The notes beneath the pieces were generated by a model that had not been told where the DNA came from, made no database searches, and saw nothing but the letters and a program-made list of their open reading frames with translations. Made by a program: the position numbers and the translations under genes. From Pseudomonas sp. SJZ074 (GTDB taxonomy: Bacteria > Pseudomonadota > Gammaproteobacteria > Pseudomonadales > Pseudomonadaceae), in NCBI RefSeq assembly GCF_007828215.1, contig NZ_VIUE01000003.1:1-64000 (forward strand): a stretch of 64,000 nt of DNA, given 5' to 3'. Positions 18,117-27,411 of the stretch are shown piece after piece. Position 1 is the first letter of the stretch; every line of letters starts with the position of its first letter.

Positions 18117-18500
18117 ATGCGCTGGTCAGCGTTCAGCCTGTTTTGCATGTTAGGTTTTTCAGCGATGGCCCCCCAGGCCTCAGCCGCCGGCGAAGATTAC
18201 GGTGTGCTGATCATTTCCCGGGAACGACTGGAAGTGTCGACGTCCTGCGAGATCGGCATCTACATCCAGGATCAGCTCACCGCCCGGCTCTTCCAGGAAG
18301 ACAGCACCTCCTTCAACTTGCCCGCGGGCCGGTTCTCCCTGCGCCTGAAGCTGTTGCCTGGGCAGGCACCGGGTTGCAATCCGGGTATGCTCGCACCGGG
18401 TTCCCAAGAGATTACGATCAGGGCCGGTGACATCCTGAAGTACCGTATCGCCATGAATGAACAAGGGATGTACCTCAAGCAGGCCGGGCTCGGTTACTGA
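18117..18500 (+). CDS. Small secreted protein of unknown function in the copper regulon
   Basis: A 127-residue protein. An N-terminal signal peptide (MRWSAFSLFCMLGFSAMAPQ, cleavage likely after ASA at about residue 24) precedes a short beta-rich domain (GVLIISRERLEVSTSCEIGI…FNLPAGRFSLRLKLLPG…ITIRAGDILKYRIAM). Two cysteines are in the mature part (STSC, PGCNPG). CGGAGG lies before the ATG. The PAGRFSLRL…ITIRAGDILKYRI pattern resembles DUF2846-like small exported domains. It lies between copZ and copA, each with a CueR promoter, but no CueR site was found for this gene. A copper role is only suggested by position. Confidence 0.65.
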   Translation: MRWSAFSLFCMLGFSAMAPQASAAGEDYGVLIISRERLEVSTSCEIGIYIQDQLTARLFQEDSTSFNLPAGRFSLRLKLLPGQAPGCNPGMLAPGSQEITIRAGDILKYRIAMNEQGMYLKQAGLGY

Positions 18501-18540
18501 CCTCTCCCCCAAAGGCTGGAAGAGGTTTTTGGATTGGCGC

Positions 18541-18571
18541 TTGACCTTGCCAGCATGGCAAGGTTGATCCT
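18541..18571 (+). promoter_or_regulatory. CueR-type promoter of copA
   Basis: -35 TTGACC (18541-18546), 19-base spacer, -10 GATCCT (18566-18571). The spacer contains a perfect 9+9 dyad, ACCTTGCCA GCA TGGCAAGGT in two arms (18544-18564). This is the canonical CueR operator and lies 30 bases ahead of the copA ATG. Confidence 0.9.
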
Positions 18572-18589
18572 GTAGTCATTCACTACAGG
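18569..18589. repeat. Perfect dyad across the copA transcription start
   Basis: CCTGTAGT cattc ACTACAGG has 8-base arms and a 5-base centre. It overlaps the -10 on one side and the AGGAG ribosome-binding site on the other. The left arm lies mostly upstream of the predicted start of transcription, so it more likely acts as a DNA site than as an RNA hairpin. Confidence 0.6.
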
Positions 18590-18599
18590 AGCCTGACCC

Positions 18600-20993
18600 A
18601 TGTCCGAATCCACCACTTTCGACCTGCCGATTGCCGGCATGACCTGCGCCAGCTGCGCCGGGCGGGTCGAGCGGGCCTTGAACAAAGTCGCTGGAACCCG
18701 TGCCGTCAGTGTGAACCTGGCGACTGAGCAGGCGCGGGTCCAGGCCTCCGAGCAGAGCTTGCCGGCCTTGATAGAGGCCGTTGAACAAGCGGGCTACCAT
18801 GTGCCTGTCCAAACCCTGGAACTGAATATCGGGGGGATGACCTGCGCCTCGTGCGTGGGACGCGTCGAACGTGCTCTGGGCAAAATCCCCGGCGTTAGCG
18901 GTGTCAGCGTCAACCTTGCCAACGAACGGGCCCACCTCGAACTGCTCGGACAGGTCGATCCGCAAATCCTGATCGATGCAGTGAAGCGCGCCGGTTACGA
19001 AGCCAGTGTCTGGCAAGCCCAGCAGCCCCATGACACTCAGCCCCGTCAGCTGAATCGTGAGCGCCTGATCCTGGTGTTGGCGATCCTGTTGTCTGTGCCG
19101 TTGGTGCTGCCGATGCTGCTGCAGCCGCTGGGTGTGCACTGGATGCTCCCGGCCTGGGCGCAGTTCGCCCTCGCCACGCCCGTGCAATTCATCTTCGGTG
19201 CGCGCTTCTACGTCGCGGCCTTTAAAGCCGTGCGGGCCGGGGCCGGTAACATGGACCTGCTGGTGGCCCTGGGCACCAGCGCCGGCTACGGCTTGAGCCT
19301 GTATGAATGGGCCATTGCCCGCCCCGGCAGCATGCCGCACCTGTATTTCGAAGCGTCGGCGGTGGTGATTGCCCTGGTCTTGCTGGGCAAATACCTGGAA
19401 AGCCGCGCCAAGCGCCAGACCGCCAGCGCCATTCGCGCCCTCGAAGCGTTGCGGCCGGAGCGAGCGATCCAGGTGATCGATGGCCAGGAGCGGGATGTCG
19501 CCATCAGCGCCCTGCGCGTAAATGACCTGGTACTGGTCAAGCCCGGCGAACGCTTTCCGGTGGACGGTGAAGTGTTGGAGGGCCAGAGCCACGCCGACGA
19601 AGCGCTGATCAACGGCGAAAGCCTGCCGGTGCCCAAACAACCCGGCGACAAGGTCACCGGTGGCGCCATCAACGGCGAAGGTCGCCTGCTGGTGCGCACC
19701 CAGGCTCTCGGTACCGAGACGGTCCTGGCGCGCATCATCCGCCTGGTGGAAGACGCCCAGGCGGCCAAGGCTCCGATCCAGAAGCTGGTAGATAAAGTCA
19801 GCCAGGTCTTCGTGCCGGTGGTCCTGCTGCTGGCCCTGGCGACACTGGTCGGCTGGTGGCTTTATGGCGCACCACTGGAGACCGCGCTGATCAACGCCGT
19901 CGCCGTGCTGGTGATCGCCTGTCCCTGTGCCCTGGGCCTGGCGACACCCACAGCGATCATGGCCGGCACGGGCGTGGCAGCGCGCCACGGAATCCTGATC
20001 AAGGACGCCGAGGCGTTGGAGCGTGCCCATGAAGTCGATACGGTGGTGTTCGACAAGACCGGAACCTTGACCTCCGGTACTCCGCGCATTGCTCATTCAA
20101 AGGCCCTGGACGGTGACGAAGCCAGCCTGTTGCAACTGGCCGGCGCCCTGCAACGCGGCAGCGAACACCCCCTCGCCAAAGCCGTGCTGGACGCCTGCGC
20201 CGAGCGTGGCCTGAGCGTGCCGGCTGTCAGCGACAGCCAGGCCCTGCCCGGACGCGGCATTGCCGGCAGCCTCGATGGGCGCCGGCTGGCCCTGGGCAAC
20301 CGGCGCCTGCTGGACGAGTCGGGCCTGAACGCCGGCTCGCTGGCCGACTCGGCTCAGGCCTGGGAAACCGAAGGCCGGACCTTGTCCTGGTTGATCGAAC
20401 AAGGCGCGACATCAAGGGTGCTGGGGCTGTTTGCCTTCGGCGACACCCTCAAGCCTGGCGCGCTCGCGACCGTGCAAGCCTTGGACGAGCGGCGCATCAC
20501 CAGCCATTTGCTCACGGGCGACAACCGTGGCAGCGCCCAGGTGGTATCCCAGTCACTGGGGATCGTCAACGTGCATGCCGAAGTGCTGCCCGCAGACAAA
20601 TCCGCCATTGTCCTTGAGCTGAAGAAAAACGCCGTGGTGGCAATGGTCGGGGACGGCATCAACGACGCCCCGGCCCTGGCCGCCGCAGACATCGGCATTG
20701 CCATGGGCGGCGGCACCGACGTGGCGATGCACGCCGCCGGCATCACCCTTATGCGCGGCGACCCGCGACTGGTGCCGGCGGCATTGGAGATCAGCCGCAA
20801 GACCTACGCCAAGATCCGCCAGAACCTGTTCTGGGCGTTCGTCTATAACCTGATCGGCATCCCATTGGCGGCCTTCGGCCTGCTCAACCCGGTGCTGGCC
20901 GGCGCGGCCATGGCGCTGTCGAGCGTCAGCGTGGTGAGCAATGCGTTATTGTTGAAATTCTGGACCCCCGAGCACCTGGAGGACAAACGATGA
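18600..20993 (+). CDS. copA: Cu(I)-exporting P1B-type ATPase CopA
   Basis: A 797-residue copper ATPase. Two N-terminal HMA domains each carry GMTCASC (Cys16/Cys19 and Cys82/Cys85). Then come eight transmembrane segments with the CPC ion site (441-443), the phosphorylation motif DKTGTLT (Asp485), an HP motif in SEHPLAKAV and the hinge GDGINDAP (about 684-691). It pumps Cu(I) from cytoplasm to periplasm. AGGAG precedes the ATG by 9 bases. The cueR ATG overlaps its stop by 4 bases (ATGA), so the two are translationally coupled and the regulator is induced with its pump. Confidence 0.95.
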   Translation: MSESTTFDLPIAGMTCASCAGRVERALNKVAGTRAVSVNLATEQARVQASEQSLPALIEAVEQAGYHVPVQTLELNIGGMTCASCVGRVERALGKIPGVSGVSVNLANERAHLELLGQVDPQILIDAVKRAGYEASVWQAQQPHDTQPRQLNRERLILVLAILLSVPLVLPMLLQPLGVHWMLPAWAQFALATPVQFIFGARFYVAAFKAVRAGAGNMDLLVALGTSAGYGLSLYEWAIARPGSMPHLYFEASAVVIALVLLGKYLESRAKRQTASAIRALEALRPERAIQVIDGQERDVAISALRVNDLVLVKPGERFPVDGEVLEGQSHADEALINGESLPVPKQPGDKVTGGAINGEGRLLVRTQALGTETVLARIIRLVEDAQAAKAPIQKLVDKVSQVFVPVVLLLALATLVGWWLYGAPLETALINAVAVLVIACPCALGLATPTAIMAGTGVAARHGILIKDAEALERAHEVDTVVFDKTGTLTSGTPRIAHSKALDGDEASLLQLAGALQRGSEHPLAKAVLDACAERGLSVPAVSDSQALPGRGIAGSLDGRRLALGNRRLLDESGLNAGSLADSAQAWETEGRTLSWLIEQGATSRVLGLFAFGDTLKPGALATVQALDERRITSHLLTGDNRGSAQVVSQSLGIVNVHAEVLPADKSAIVLELKKNAVVAMVGDGINDAPALAAADIGIAMGGGTDVAMHAAGITLMRGDPRLVPAALEISRKTYAKIRQNLFWAFVYNLIGIPLAAFGLLNPVLAGAAMALSSVSVVSNALLLKFWTPEHLEDKR

Positions 20994-21403
20994 ACATCGG
21001 CCAAGCGGCGCGCCAGAGCGGCCTGAGTGCGAAGATGATCCGCTACTATGAGTCCATCGGATTGCTCAGGGCGGCCCATCGCACCGACAGCGGCTACCGG
21101 GTCTACGGCACCGATGACTTGCACACCCTGGCCTTTATCAAACGCTCCCGGGACCTGGGCTTTTCCCTGGAAGAGGTCGGCAAGCTGCTGACCCTCTGGC
21201 AGGACCGGCAACGGGCCAGCGCTGATGTCAAGGCCCTGGCCCGGCAACACATCGACGAACTGAACCAGAAAATCCGCGAACTGGCCGAACTGCGCGACAC
21301 CCTGCAGGACCTGGTGGAACACTGCCACGGCGACCACCGCCCGGACTGCCCGATTCTCAAGGAACTGGCGTCGGGATGCTGCAAGGAAACGGCCAATGCC
21401 TGA
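20990..21403 (+). CDS. cueR: Copper-responsive MerR-family activator CueR
   Basis: A 137-residue MerR protein. The winged helix ([20 protein letters not shown]…[27 protein letters not shown] in pieces) is followed by the dimer helix and the C-terminal metal loop CHGDHRPDC, with the two cysteines spaced as in Cu(I)/Ag(I)-sensing CueR. A third cluster, GCCKE, is at the tail. Its likely targets are the two 19-base-spacer promoters at 18000 and 18541. Its gene overlaps the end of copA by 4 bases. Confidence 0.92.
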   Translation: MNIGQAARQSGLSAKMIRYYESIGLLRAAHRTDSGYRVYGTDDLHTLAFIKRSRDLGFSLEEVGKLLTLWQDRQRASADVKALARQHIDELNQKIRELAELRDTLQDLVEHCHGDHRPDCPILKELASGCCKETANA

Positions 21404-21462
21404 AACCCAGCCCCACAGTGGATTGGCGGTGAACACGGATGTTCTGCTCACCCGAGATCAGG

Positions 21463-21549
21463 GTGAGCGAGCCTGCTCGCGAAGACGGCGGCACAGTCAA
21501 CATCCATCCAAGCTGACCCACCGCTATCGCGAGCAGGCTCGCTCCCACA
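21463..21549. repeat. REP-type doublet (family A variant)
   Basis: Inverted REP units of the variant core GAGCGAGCCTGCTCGCGA are separated by …CACAGTCAACATCCATCCAAG… (partial). It lies downstream of cueR. The first arm has GTGAGCG instead of GTGGGAGCG. Confidence 0.85.
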
Positions 21550-21596
21550 AGGGATTGGTGGCGAGCGTCGAGGGTGTGTTCACCGAGATCCGCTCA

Positions 21597-21622
21597 CAAA
21601 AAACCCGGCCTTGGCCGGGTTT
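21597..21622 (-). terminator. Rho-independent terminator of the RIO kinase gene
   Basis: The stem AAACCCGGCC / GGCCGGGTTT (21601-21622) with a 2-base loop is followed by a T tract on the minus strand. It starts 5 bases after the stop codon of the 21627-22520 gene. Confidence 0.85.
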
Positions 21623-21626
21623 CGGG

Positions 21627-22520
21627 TCATTGCATCCAGGGCGGAGGCGGTTCTTCGGTTTTGCCGGGGGGAGCGTCGTCCGCCGCGCGTACGGCCTGGC
21701 GACGTTCTTCGTCGAGGCGAGCGGCTTCGATCTCGCGCATGATCCCGCCGACATCCGCCAGTTCTTCCGGCTCGTCGAACTCGCCGGTCAACACGCTGCC
21801 CGGGTGCAAGGTGCCAGACTCATACAGCGCCCACATCTCCTTCGCATACCGGGTGCGCTTGAGCTCCGGTGCAAAACGGCCGAAGTAGGAGGCCATGTTG
21901 CCGACGTCCCGCTCCAGCATGCTGAAGGCATGGTTGTTACCCGCAGCATCCACGGCCTGTGGCAGATCGATGATCACCGGACCGGTCGGCGTGAGCAGTA
22001 CGTTGAACTCCGACAGGTCTCCGTGCACCAGACCGGTACACAGCATCAGCACGATCTGGGAGATCAGGAACGCGTGGTATTCACGGGCCTGATCCGGTTC
22101 CAGCACCACATCGTTCAGACGCGGTGCCGCATCGCCATATTCGTCGGCCACCAGTTCCATCAGCAGCACGCCTTCGAGGAAGTCGTACGGCTTGGGTACT
22201 CGCACACCCGCATTGGCCAGGCGGAACAGCGCCGCCACTTCGGCGTTCTGCCAGGCATCCTCGGCTTCCTTGCGCCCGAATTTCGAACCTTTCGCCATGG
22301 CACGGGCCTGGCGACTGTTGCGGACCTTGCGGCCTTCCTGATACTCGGCCGCCTGACGAAAACTTCGCTTGTTCGCCTCCTTGTAGACCTTGGCGCAACG
22401 CAGCTCATTGCCGCTGCGCACCACATAAACAGCTGCTTCTTTACCACTCATGAGAGGGCGCAGCACTTCGTCGACCAGACCGTCTTCGATCAGGGGTTCA
22501 ATGCGTTTTGGAGTCTTCAT
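21627..22520 (-). CDS. RIO1-family atypical serine/threonine kinase
   Basis: A 297-residue RIO kinase. Visible motifs are the ATP-binding Lys region SGKEAAVYVVRSGNELRCAK (about residues 25-44), the hinge LLMELVADE, the catalytic loop LVHGDLSEFNVLL (Asp and Asn) and the metal-binding IIDLPQAV. An acidic, proline-rich tail (PPGKTEEPPPPWMQ) ends the protein. A similar kinase gene lies next to cueR in P. aeruginosa, where it has been tied to oxidative-stress resistance; its targets are unclear. A strong terminator follows. Confidence 0.87.
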   Translation of the reverse strand: MKTPKRIEPLIEDGLVDEVLRPLMSGKEAAVYVVRSGNELRCAKVYKEANKRSFRQAAEYQEGRKVRNSRQARAMAKGSKFGRKEAEDAWQNAEVAALFRLANAGVRVPKPYDFLEGVLLMELVADEYGDAAPRLNDVVLEPDQAREYHAFLISQIVLMLCTGLVHGDLSEFNVLLTPTGPVIIDLPQAVDAAGNNHAFSMLERDVGNMASYFGRFAPELKRTRYAKEMWALYESGTLHPGSVLTGEFDEPEELADVGGIMREIEAARLDEERRQAVRAADDAPPGKTEEPPPPWMQ

Positions 22521-22745
22521 CAGCTTTTATTCTGGGTCCTTTATGACCAAACACGCGAATGACAGCCGTTATACGGCAATCCTTCCTCCACGGGGAGGGG
22601 TTACCGACCTATGAACCTTCGATGCACACACTGTGCCGATAATCGACCAGGCCGAATCATAGCTGACAGTCGAAGCGCCGTTGGCGTTCGGATGCCTTTG
22701 CATTTGCGACAAAATTTTCGCCGGACTGAAATCCGGTGAACGGAT

Positions 22746-23537
22746 TCAGGGCTTGAACAACTCCCCCGGCGTAACCCCGAACATCCCCTTGAACGCCGCA
22801 ATGAAGGCAGACGTGGAATCGTACCCACACGACAACGCCGCACCGGTCACGCTATCGCCCTCCTCCAGCAATCTCAGGGACGACAGCAGCCGCATGCGCT
22901 GGCGCCAGGCACGAAAGCTCAGGCCGGTTTCACGCTGGAACAGGCGCATCAGGGTTTTCTCCGAGGTGCCCAGACGTTCCGCCCACACGTGCAGGGTCAC
23001 GTTGCGCTCAGGTTGTTCGATCAGTTCGTTACACAACCCCAGCAGCCGGTCATGGCGTGGCAACGGCAGGGAGAAGCCCACTTCCGGCAACAACGCCAAC
23101 TGATCCAGCAGCACCTGCACCAGCCGTGCCTCCTGCGTATCGCCCTGTGGATAATCGGCCGGCCACTGACAAAATACCTTGATCAACTCCCGGGCCAGCG
23201 GCGTGACTTCCAACACCCGGCAGCGATCATCGGCCCATGGGCAGCTGTCGCGGTGGATATACAGGCTGCGCATCTCCGCTCGCATCGATGTCACGACCTG
23301 ATGCTCCAGGTCGGCCGGGATCCAGATCCCCCACTGCGGCGGCGCGAAGAAACTGCCGGCGGCGGTGTGCACGCCGAGAACGCCGCTGATGGCGTAGGAA
23401 AACTGCACCCAGTCATGCCGATGGGCCTGGGTCCACGAACCGGCGCTCAAGCTCTCGACACGGGCATACAGCGGCCTGGGCAATTGCGTCAGGTCGGGAA
23501 TGCGACGTTCGAGCTGTTGTTGTCCGTTAGTCGGCAT
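22746..23537 (-). CDS. AraC-family transcriptional regulator with N-terminal cupin
   Basis: A 263-residue protein. An N-terminal cupin-like sensor (AHRHDWVQFSYAISGVLGVHTAAG…WIPADLEHQV) is followed by two C-terminal AraC helix-turn-helix units (VTLHVWAERLGTSEKTLMRLFQRETG and VTGAALSCGYDSTSAFIAAFK, split here). It ends with FGVTPGE, as usual. It is divergent from a bile-acid-type symporter gene 79 bases away, the likely target. The 225-base gap downstream (22521-22745) contains nothing I recognise. Confidence 0.87.
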   Translation of the reverse strand: MPTNGQQQLERRIPDLTQLPRPLYARVESLSAGSWTQAHRHDWVQFSYAISGVLGVHTAAGSFFAPPQWGIWIPADLEHQVVTSMRAEMRSLYIHRDSCPWADDRCRVLEVTPLARELIKVFCQWPADYPQGDTQEARLVQVLLDQLALLPEVGFSLPLPRHDRLLGLCNELIEQPERNVTLHVWAERLGTSEKTLMRLFQRETGLSFRAWRQRMRLLSSLRLLEEGDSVTGAALSCGYDSTSAFIAAFKGMFGVTPGELFKP

Positions 23538-23616
23538 TGATTGGCCTTATGTCGCAAGACGACTGTCAGGACCGACGTTAGGCTAACTCATCTCCCCTGA
23601 CAACCTGCGGTGCCCT

Positions 23617-24645
23617 ATGGCTATTTTCAGACACCTCAAGCGCATGGTGACCGACTGGTTCCTGTGCGGCATGTTGCTCGCCACGTTGCTGGCGTATTTC
23701 TTTCCGGGCTTTGGCGCCACCGGCGGCGCGATGCATGCCGAGTGGGTCGTCAATATCGGCATCTTCGTGGTGTTTTTCCTGCACGGGGTCAACCTGTCGG
23801 GCGAGCAGATCCGACACGGCCTGAAAAACACCCGGCTGCACTTGATGGTGCAGGTGTTTACCTTCGGCGTTTTCCCCTTGATCTGGCTCGCCAGCAACAA
23901 GCTGTTGGGCAGTCATGTGCCGTCTCTGCTGATGCTGGGGTTCTTTTACCTGTGCGCCCTGCCCTCGACCATTTCTTCCTCGGTGGCCCTCACCGGCAGT
24001 GCGGGGGGTAACGTGCCGGCGGCGATTCTCAACGCGAGCCTGTCCAGCGTGCTGGGGGTTTTCCTGACACCGCTGCTGGTCAGTCTGGTGGTCGGTCGCG
24101 GCGATGGCGGTATCGACCTGGGTTCGACCCTGCTCGACCTGTGCATGATGTTGCTACTGCCGCTGGTACTCGGGCAGTTCCTGCGGCGCTGGCTGGCCGG
24201 TTTTTTCGGCCGCTACAAGCGCTACACCAGCATCATCGACAAGCTGGTGATCCTGCTGCTCGTCTATGCAGCGTTCTGCAATTCCATGGTGTCCGGGATC
24301 TGGCAACAGCAAGGCAACGGCGTGCTGCTCAGCGCGGTATCCGGCAGTGCAGTGCTGCTGGCAATCATCCTCTGGATGACCACCCGCACCGCCCGAACCC
24401 TGCGCTTCAACAATGCCGATGAAATCGCCGCGGTGTTCTGCGCCAGTAAGAAATCCCTGGCCGCCGGGGTGCCGATGGCAGCGCTGATCTTCGGCAACAA
24501 CCCAGGCCTGGGACTGATCCTGCTGCCGATCATGATCTACCACCCGATGCAGTTGATCGTCTGCTCGATCCTGGCCGAGCGTTACGCCAGCCGTCAAAGA
24601 GCGTTGGTCAACCGGCAGAGCGAGACGCTGCTCAACGCTCGATAA
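23617..24645 (+). CDS. Bile acid:sodium symporter family transporter (SBF-like)
   Basis: A 342-residue membrane protein with about ten transmembrane segments. Motifs of the SBF-like (YfeH) branch are visible: FLHGVNLSGEQIRHGLKN, ALPSTISSSVALTGSAGGNVPAAILNAS (in two parts, the unwound crossover helix) and FCASKKSLAAGVPMA. The family moves organic anions with Na+; the substrate is unknown. It is divergent from an AraC regulator. Its 3' end overlaps the convergent thiolase gene by 14 bases. Confidence 0.84.
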   Translation: MAIFRHLKRMVTDWFLCGMLLATLLAYFFPGFGATGGAMHAEWVVNIGIFVVFFLHGVNLSGEQIRHGLKNTRLHLMVQVFTFGVFPLIWLASNKLLGSHVPSLLMLGFFYLCALPSTISSSVALTGSAGGNVPAAILNASLSSVLGVFLTPLLVSLVVGRGDGGIDLGSTLLDLCMMLLLPLVLGQFLRRWLAGFFGRYKRYTSIIDKLVILLLVYAAFCNSMVSGIWQQQGNGVLLSAVSGSAVLLAIILWMTTRTARTLRFNNADEIAAVFCASKKSLAAGVPMAALIFGNNPGLGLILLPIMIYHPMQLIVCSILAERYASRQRALVNRQSETLLNAR

Positions 24646-25909
24646 TCGCCGTCACCCCCTGGCCGGCGGCGGCGCAGATGGAGATCAGTCCACGGCCCCG
24701 TCCTGCGGCATCGAGCAACTTGGCAAGATTGGCAACAATGCGCCCGCCAGTGGCGGCAAACGGGTGACCGGCGGCCAGGGAGCTGCCCTTCACGTTCAAT
24801 CGACTGCGATCTATGGCCCCCAAAGGCGCGTCGAGGCCCAGGCGGGTCTTGCAATAGTCCGCATCCTCCCAGGCCTTGAGCGTGCATAGCACTTGGGCGG
24901 CGAATGCCTCGTGGATCTCGTAGTAATCGAAGTCCTGCAGCGTCAGCCCGTTGCGCGCCAGCAGCCGGGGCACGGCATAGACCGGCGCCATCAACAGTCC
25001 TTCGGCACCATTGACGAAATCCACCGCGGCGGTCTGGCCGTCACGCAGGTACGCCAGGATCGGCAACCCTCGCGCCTTGGCCCATTCCTCGCTGCCCAGC
25101 AACACCAACGAAGCGCCGTCGGTCAACGGCGTGGAGTTGCCGGCGGTCATCGTGCCCTTGGCGCTCTTTTCGAAGGCCGGTTTGAGCGAGGCGAGCTTTT
25201 CCAGGGTCAGGTCCGGGCGCAGGTTGTTGTCCCGGGTCAGGCCGAGAAACGGCGTCATCAGATCGTTCTGCCAGCCTTCGGCGTAGGACGCTGCCATTTT
25301 CTGGTGGCTTTCCAGGGCCAGTTGATCCTGTTCCTCCCGGGGAATCTGCCAGGTCTGGGCCATCAGCTCGCAGTGCTGGCCCATGTTCAGGCCGGTGCGC
25401 GGCTCGTTGATACGCGGCAGTTCGGGGACGAGGTGCTGGGGGCGCAGTTGCAGGAATACTTTGATTTTCTCGGCGGTGGTCTTGGCGCGATTGGCTTGCA
25501 GCAGGATCCGGCGCAGCCCTTCATTGACGGCGATGGGCGCATCCGAGGTGGTGTCCACGCCGCCAGCAATCGCGCTGTCGATCTGGCCCAGGGCAATCTT
25601 GTTGGCCACCAGCAGCACCGTCTCCAGCCCGGTGCCGCAGGCCTGTTGCACGTCATAGGCGGGGGTGGTGGGTGACAGCCGCGAGCCGAGCACGCACTCC
25701 CGGCTCAGGTTCATCTCCCGGGAATGCTTGAGCACCGCGCCGGCGGCCACCTCACCGATGTGCAGGCCATGCAGGTTGTAGCGCTCGATCAGGCCCTCGA
25801 GGGCGGCCGTCAGCAGTGCCTGGTTACTGGCGGTGGCATAAGCCCCGTTGGAACGGGCAAAAGGAATGCGATTACCACCGATGATCGCGACGCGGCGTGG
25901 CTGTGTCAT
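24632..25909 (-). CDS. Acetyl-CoA C-acyltransferase (thiolase, FadI-like)
   Basis: A 425-residue thiolase. The nucleophilic cysteine is in QQACGTGLE (Cys91). The second motif NEPRTGLNMGQHCE, the substrate-binding EIHEAFAAQ with catalytic His, GHPFAATGGR, and the final Cys in SICAAAGQG (general acid) are all present. The length fits FadI-type long-chain thiolases. It would cleave 3-ketoacyl-CoA or condense acyl-CoAs. It is divergent from the FabG-like and MaoC-like genes at 26057 and 27412, which supply the other steps of a beta-oxidation or synthesis cycle. Confidence 0.88.
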   Translation of the reverse strand: MTQPRRVAIIGGNRIPFARSNGAYATASNQALLTAALEGLIERYNLHGLHIGEVAAGAVLKHSREMNLSRECVLGSRLSPTTPAYDVQQACGTGLETVLLVANKIALGQIDSAIAGGVDTTSDAPIAVNEGLRRILLQANRAKTTAEKIKVFLQLRPQHLVPELPRINEPRTGLNMGQHCELMAQTWQIPREEQDQLALESHQKMAASYAEGWQNDLMTPFLGLTRDNNLRPDLTLEKLASLKPAFEKSAKGTMTAGNSTPLTDGASLVLLGSEEWAKARGLPILAYLRDGQTAAVDFVNGAEGLLMAPVYAVPRLLARNGLTLQDFDYYEIHEAFAAQVLCTLKAWEDADYCKTRLGLDAPLGAIDRSRLNVKGSSLAAGHPFAATGGRIVANLAKLLDAAGRGRGLISICAAAGQGVTAIIER

Positions 25910-26056
25910 GAAGAACTCCCCGAGTAGGTTCCAATGCGCTGATGGTCACGAAAACCAATTTTGTCTGCGCACAAGCTTAGGCTTTATCTCGCCAATCGAA
26001 CGACTGATTGCCGATCATGGTCCACACTTGGGAGCTCATCAGCCGGAGTACGTTCC

Positions 26057-27409
26057 ATGTCTGACCGTTATATCGACTTCGCCAATTCGCCCATTGGCCT
26101 GCGCCTGGTCGGTGCCCTTGGCCTGCCCTCGCCGGTTCGTCTGGAACGCTGGCAGGCCGGGCGGCTGCGGCCTATCGAGGGCGCCCTGCTGCTGGGCGGC
26201 GGGCCGCTGATCGAGCCGATCGGTACGTTCGCCAAGCGCCTGACCGATGGGATTTTCGTCTATGGCGCCGAACCGACCCTCGCCACCGAGTGGATCCCTG
26301 GCCACGGCCCGAAAATCAAGGCCGTGGTGTATGACGCCAGCCATCTGGCCCAAGCCGATCAGCTCAAGCAACTGCGGGAATTTTTCCAACCGCTGATGAA
26401 AAATCTCGACCGCAGCGCCCATGTGGTCATCCTCGGTCGCGCCCCGGAAAATCTCACGGACCCCTTCGCCGCCAGTACCCAGCGAGCGCTGGAGGGGTTC
26501 AGTCGCTCGCTGGCCAAGGAACTGCGCCATGGCGGCACGCTGCAACTGTTGTATGTCGGTGACGGCGCCGAAACCCAGTTGGAAGGCCCGCTGCGGTTCT
26601 TCCTGTCGCCCAAGAGCGCGTTCATTTCCGGGCAGGTTATTCGCCTGAACGCTTGCCAGGCCCAGGTCCAGGACTGGACGCGACCGCTCACCGGGCTCAA
26701 GGCACTGGTCACCGGCGCAGCCCGCGGAATTGGTGCATCCATCGCCGAAACCCTGGCCCGTGACGGCGCCGACGTGATCCTGCTGGACGTGCCCCAGGCC
26801 AAGGCCGATCTCGACGCCCTCGCCGCGCGCCTGGGCGGGCGCGCCGTGACCCTGGACATCTGCGCCGAAGACGCTGCGAGCCAGTTGATCGAACACCTGC
26901 CAGACGGCGTGGATATCGTCGTGCATAACGCCGGCATCACCCGGGACAAGACCCTCGCCAACATGACGCCAGAGTTCTGGGACGCAGTGCTGGCGGTCAA
27001 CCTCAACGCACCGCAGGTACTGACCAAGGCCCTGCTCGACAGCGGCACCTTGCGGGACAATGGCCGGGTCGTTTTGCTGGCCTCCATCAGCGGCATTGCC
27101 GGCAATCGCGGCCAGACCAACTATGCCGCGAGCAAGGCCGGGTTGATCGGCCTGGCCCAGGCCTGGGCGCCGCTGTTGCAGGCGCGAGGCATCAGCATCA
27201 ACGCCGTGGCCCCCGGCTTCATCGAAACCCGGATGACCGCCGAAATCCCCTTCGCCCTGCGCGAAGCCGGGCGACGCATGAGCTCCCTGGGCCAGGGTGG
27301 CTTGCCTCAGGACGTCGCCGAAGCCGTGGCCTGGCTCGCGCAGCCGGGCACGGGGGCGGTCACCGGGCAGGCGCTGCGGGTCTGCGGACAAAGCCTTTTG
27401 GGAGCCTGA
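26057..27409 (+). CDS. 3-oxoacyl-reductase, long FabG-type SDR with N-terminal extension
   Basis: A 450-residue protein. Residues from about 210 form a complete FabG-like SDR: TGAARGIGASIAE cofactor loop, HNAGITRDKTLANM, catalytic Ser in LLASISGIAGN and the YAASKAG pair. The N-terminal 200 residues resemble a degenerate SDR/flavodoxin-like domain, as in the high-molecular-weight FabG4 group. It should reduce 3-ketoacyl thioesters with NAD(P)H. GGAG lies 8 bases before ATG 26057. MaoC begins 2 bases after its stop, so the pair is an operon. Confidence 0.87.
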   Translation: MSDRYIDFANSPIGLRLVGALGLPSPVRLERWQAGRLRPIEGALLLGGGPLIEPIGTFAKRLTDGIFVYGAEPTLATEWIPGHGPKIKAVVYDASHLAQADQLKQLREFFQPLMKNLDRSAHVVILGRAPENLTDPFAASTQRALEGFSRSLAKELRHGGTLQLLYVGDGAETQLEGPLRFFLSPKSAFISGQVIRLNACQAQVQDWTRPLTGLKALVTGAARGIGASIAETLARDGADVILLDVPQAKADLDALAARLGGRAVTLDICAEDAASQLIEHLPDGVDIVVHNAGITRDKTLANMTPEFWDAVLAVNLNAPQVLTKALLDSGTLRDNGRVVLLASISGIAGNRGQTNYAASKAGLIGLAQAWAPLLQARGISINAVAPGFIETRMTAEIPFALREAGRRMSSLGQGGLPQDVAEAVAWLAQPGTGAVTGQALRVCGQSLLGA

Positions 27410-27411
27410 AC

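Noticed and set aside
18569..18589. RNA hairpin hiding the copA Shine-Dalgarno
   Set aside because: The left arm overlaps the -10 element and lies mostly before the expected start of transcription, so the message would not contain it. Kept only as a DNA dyad.
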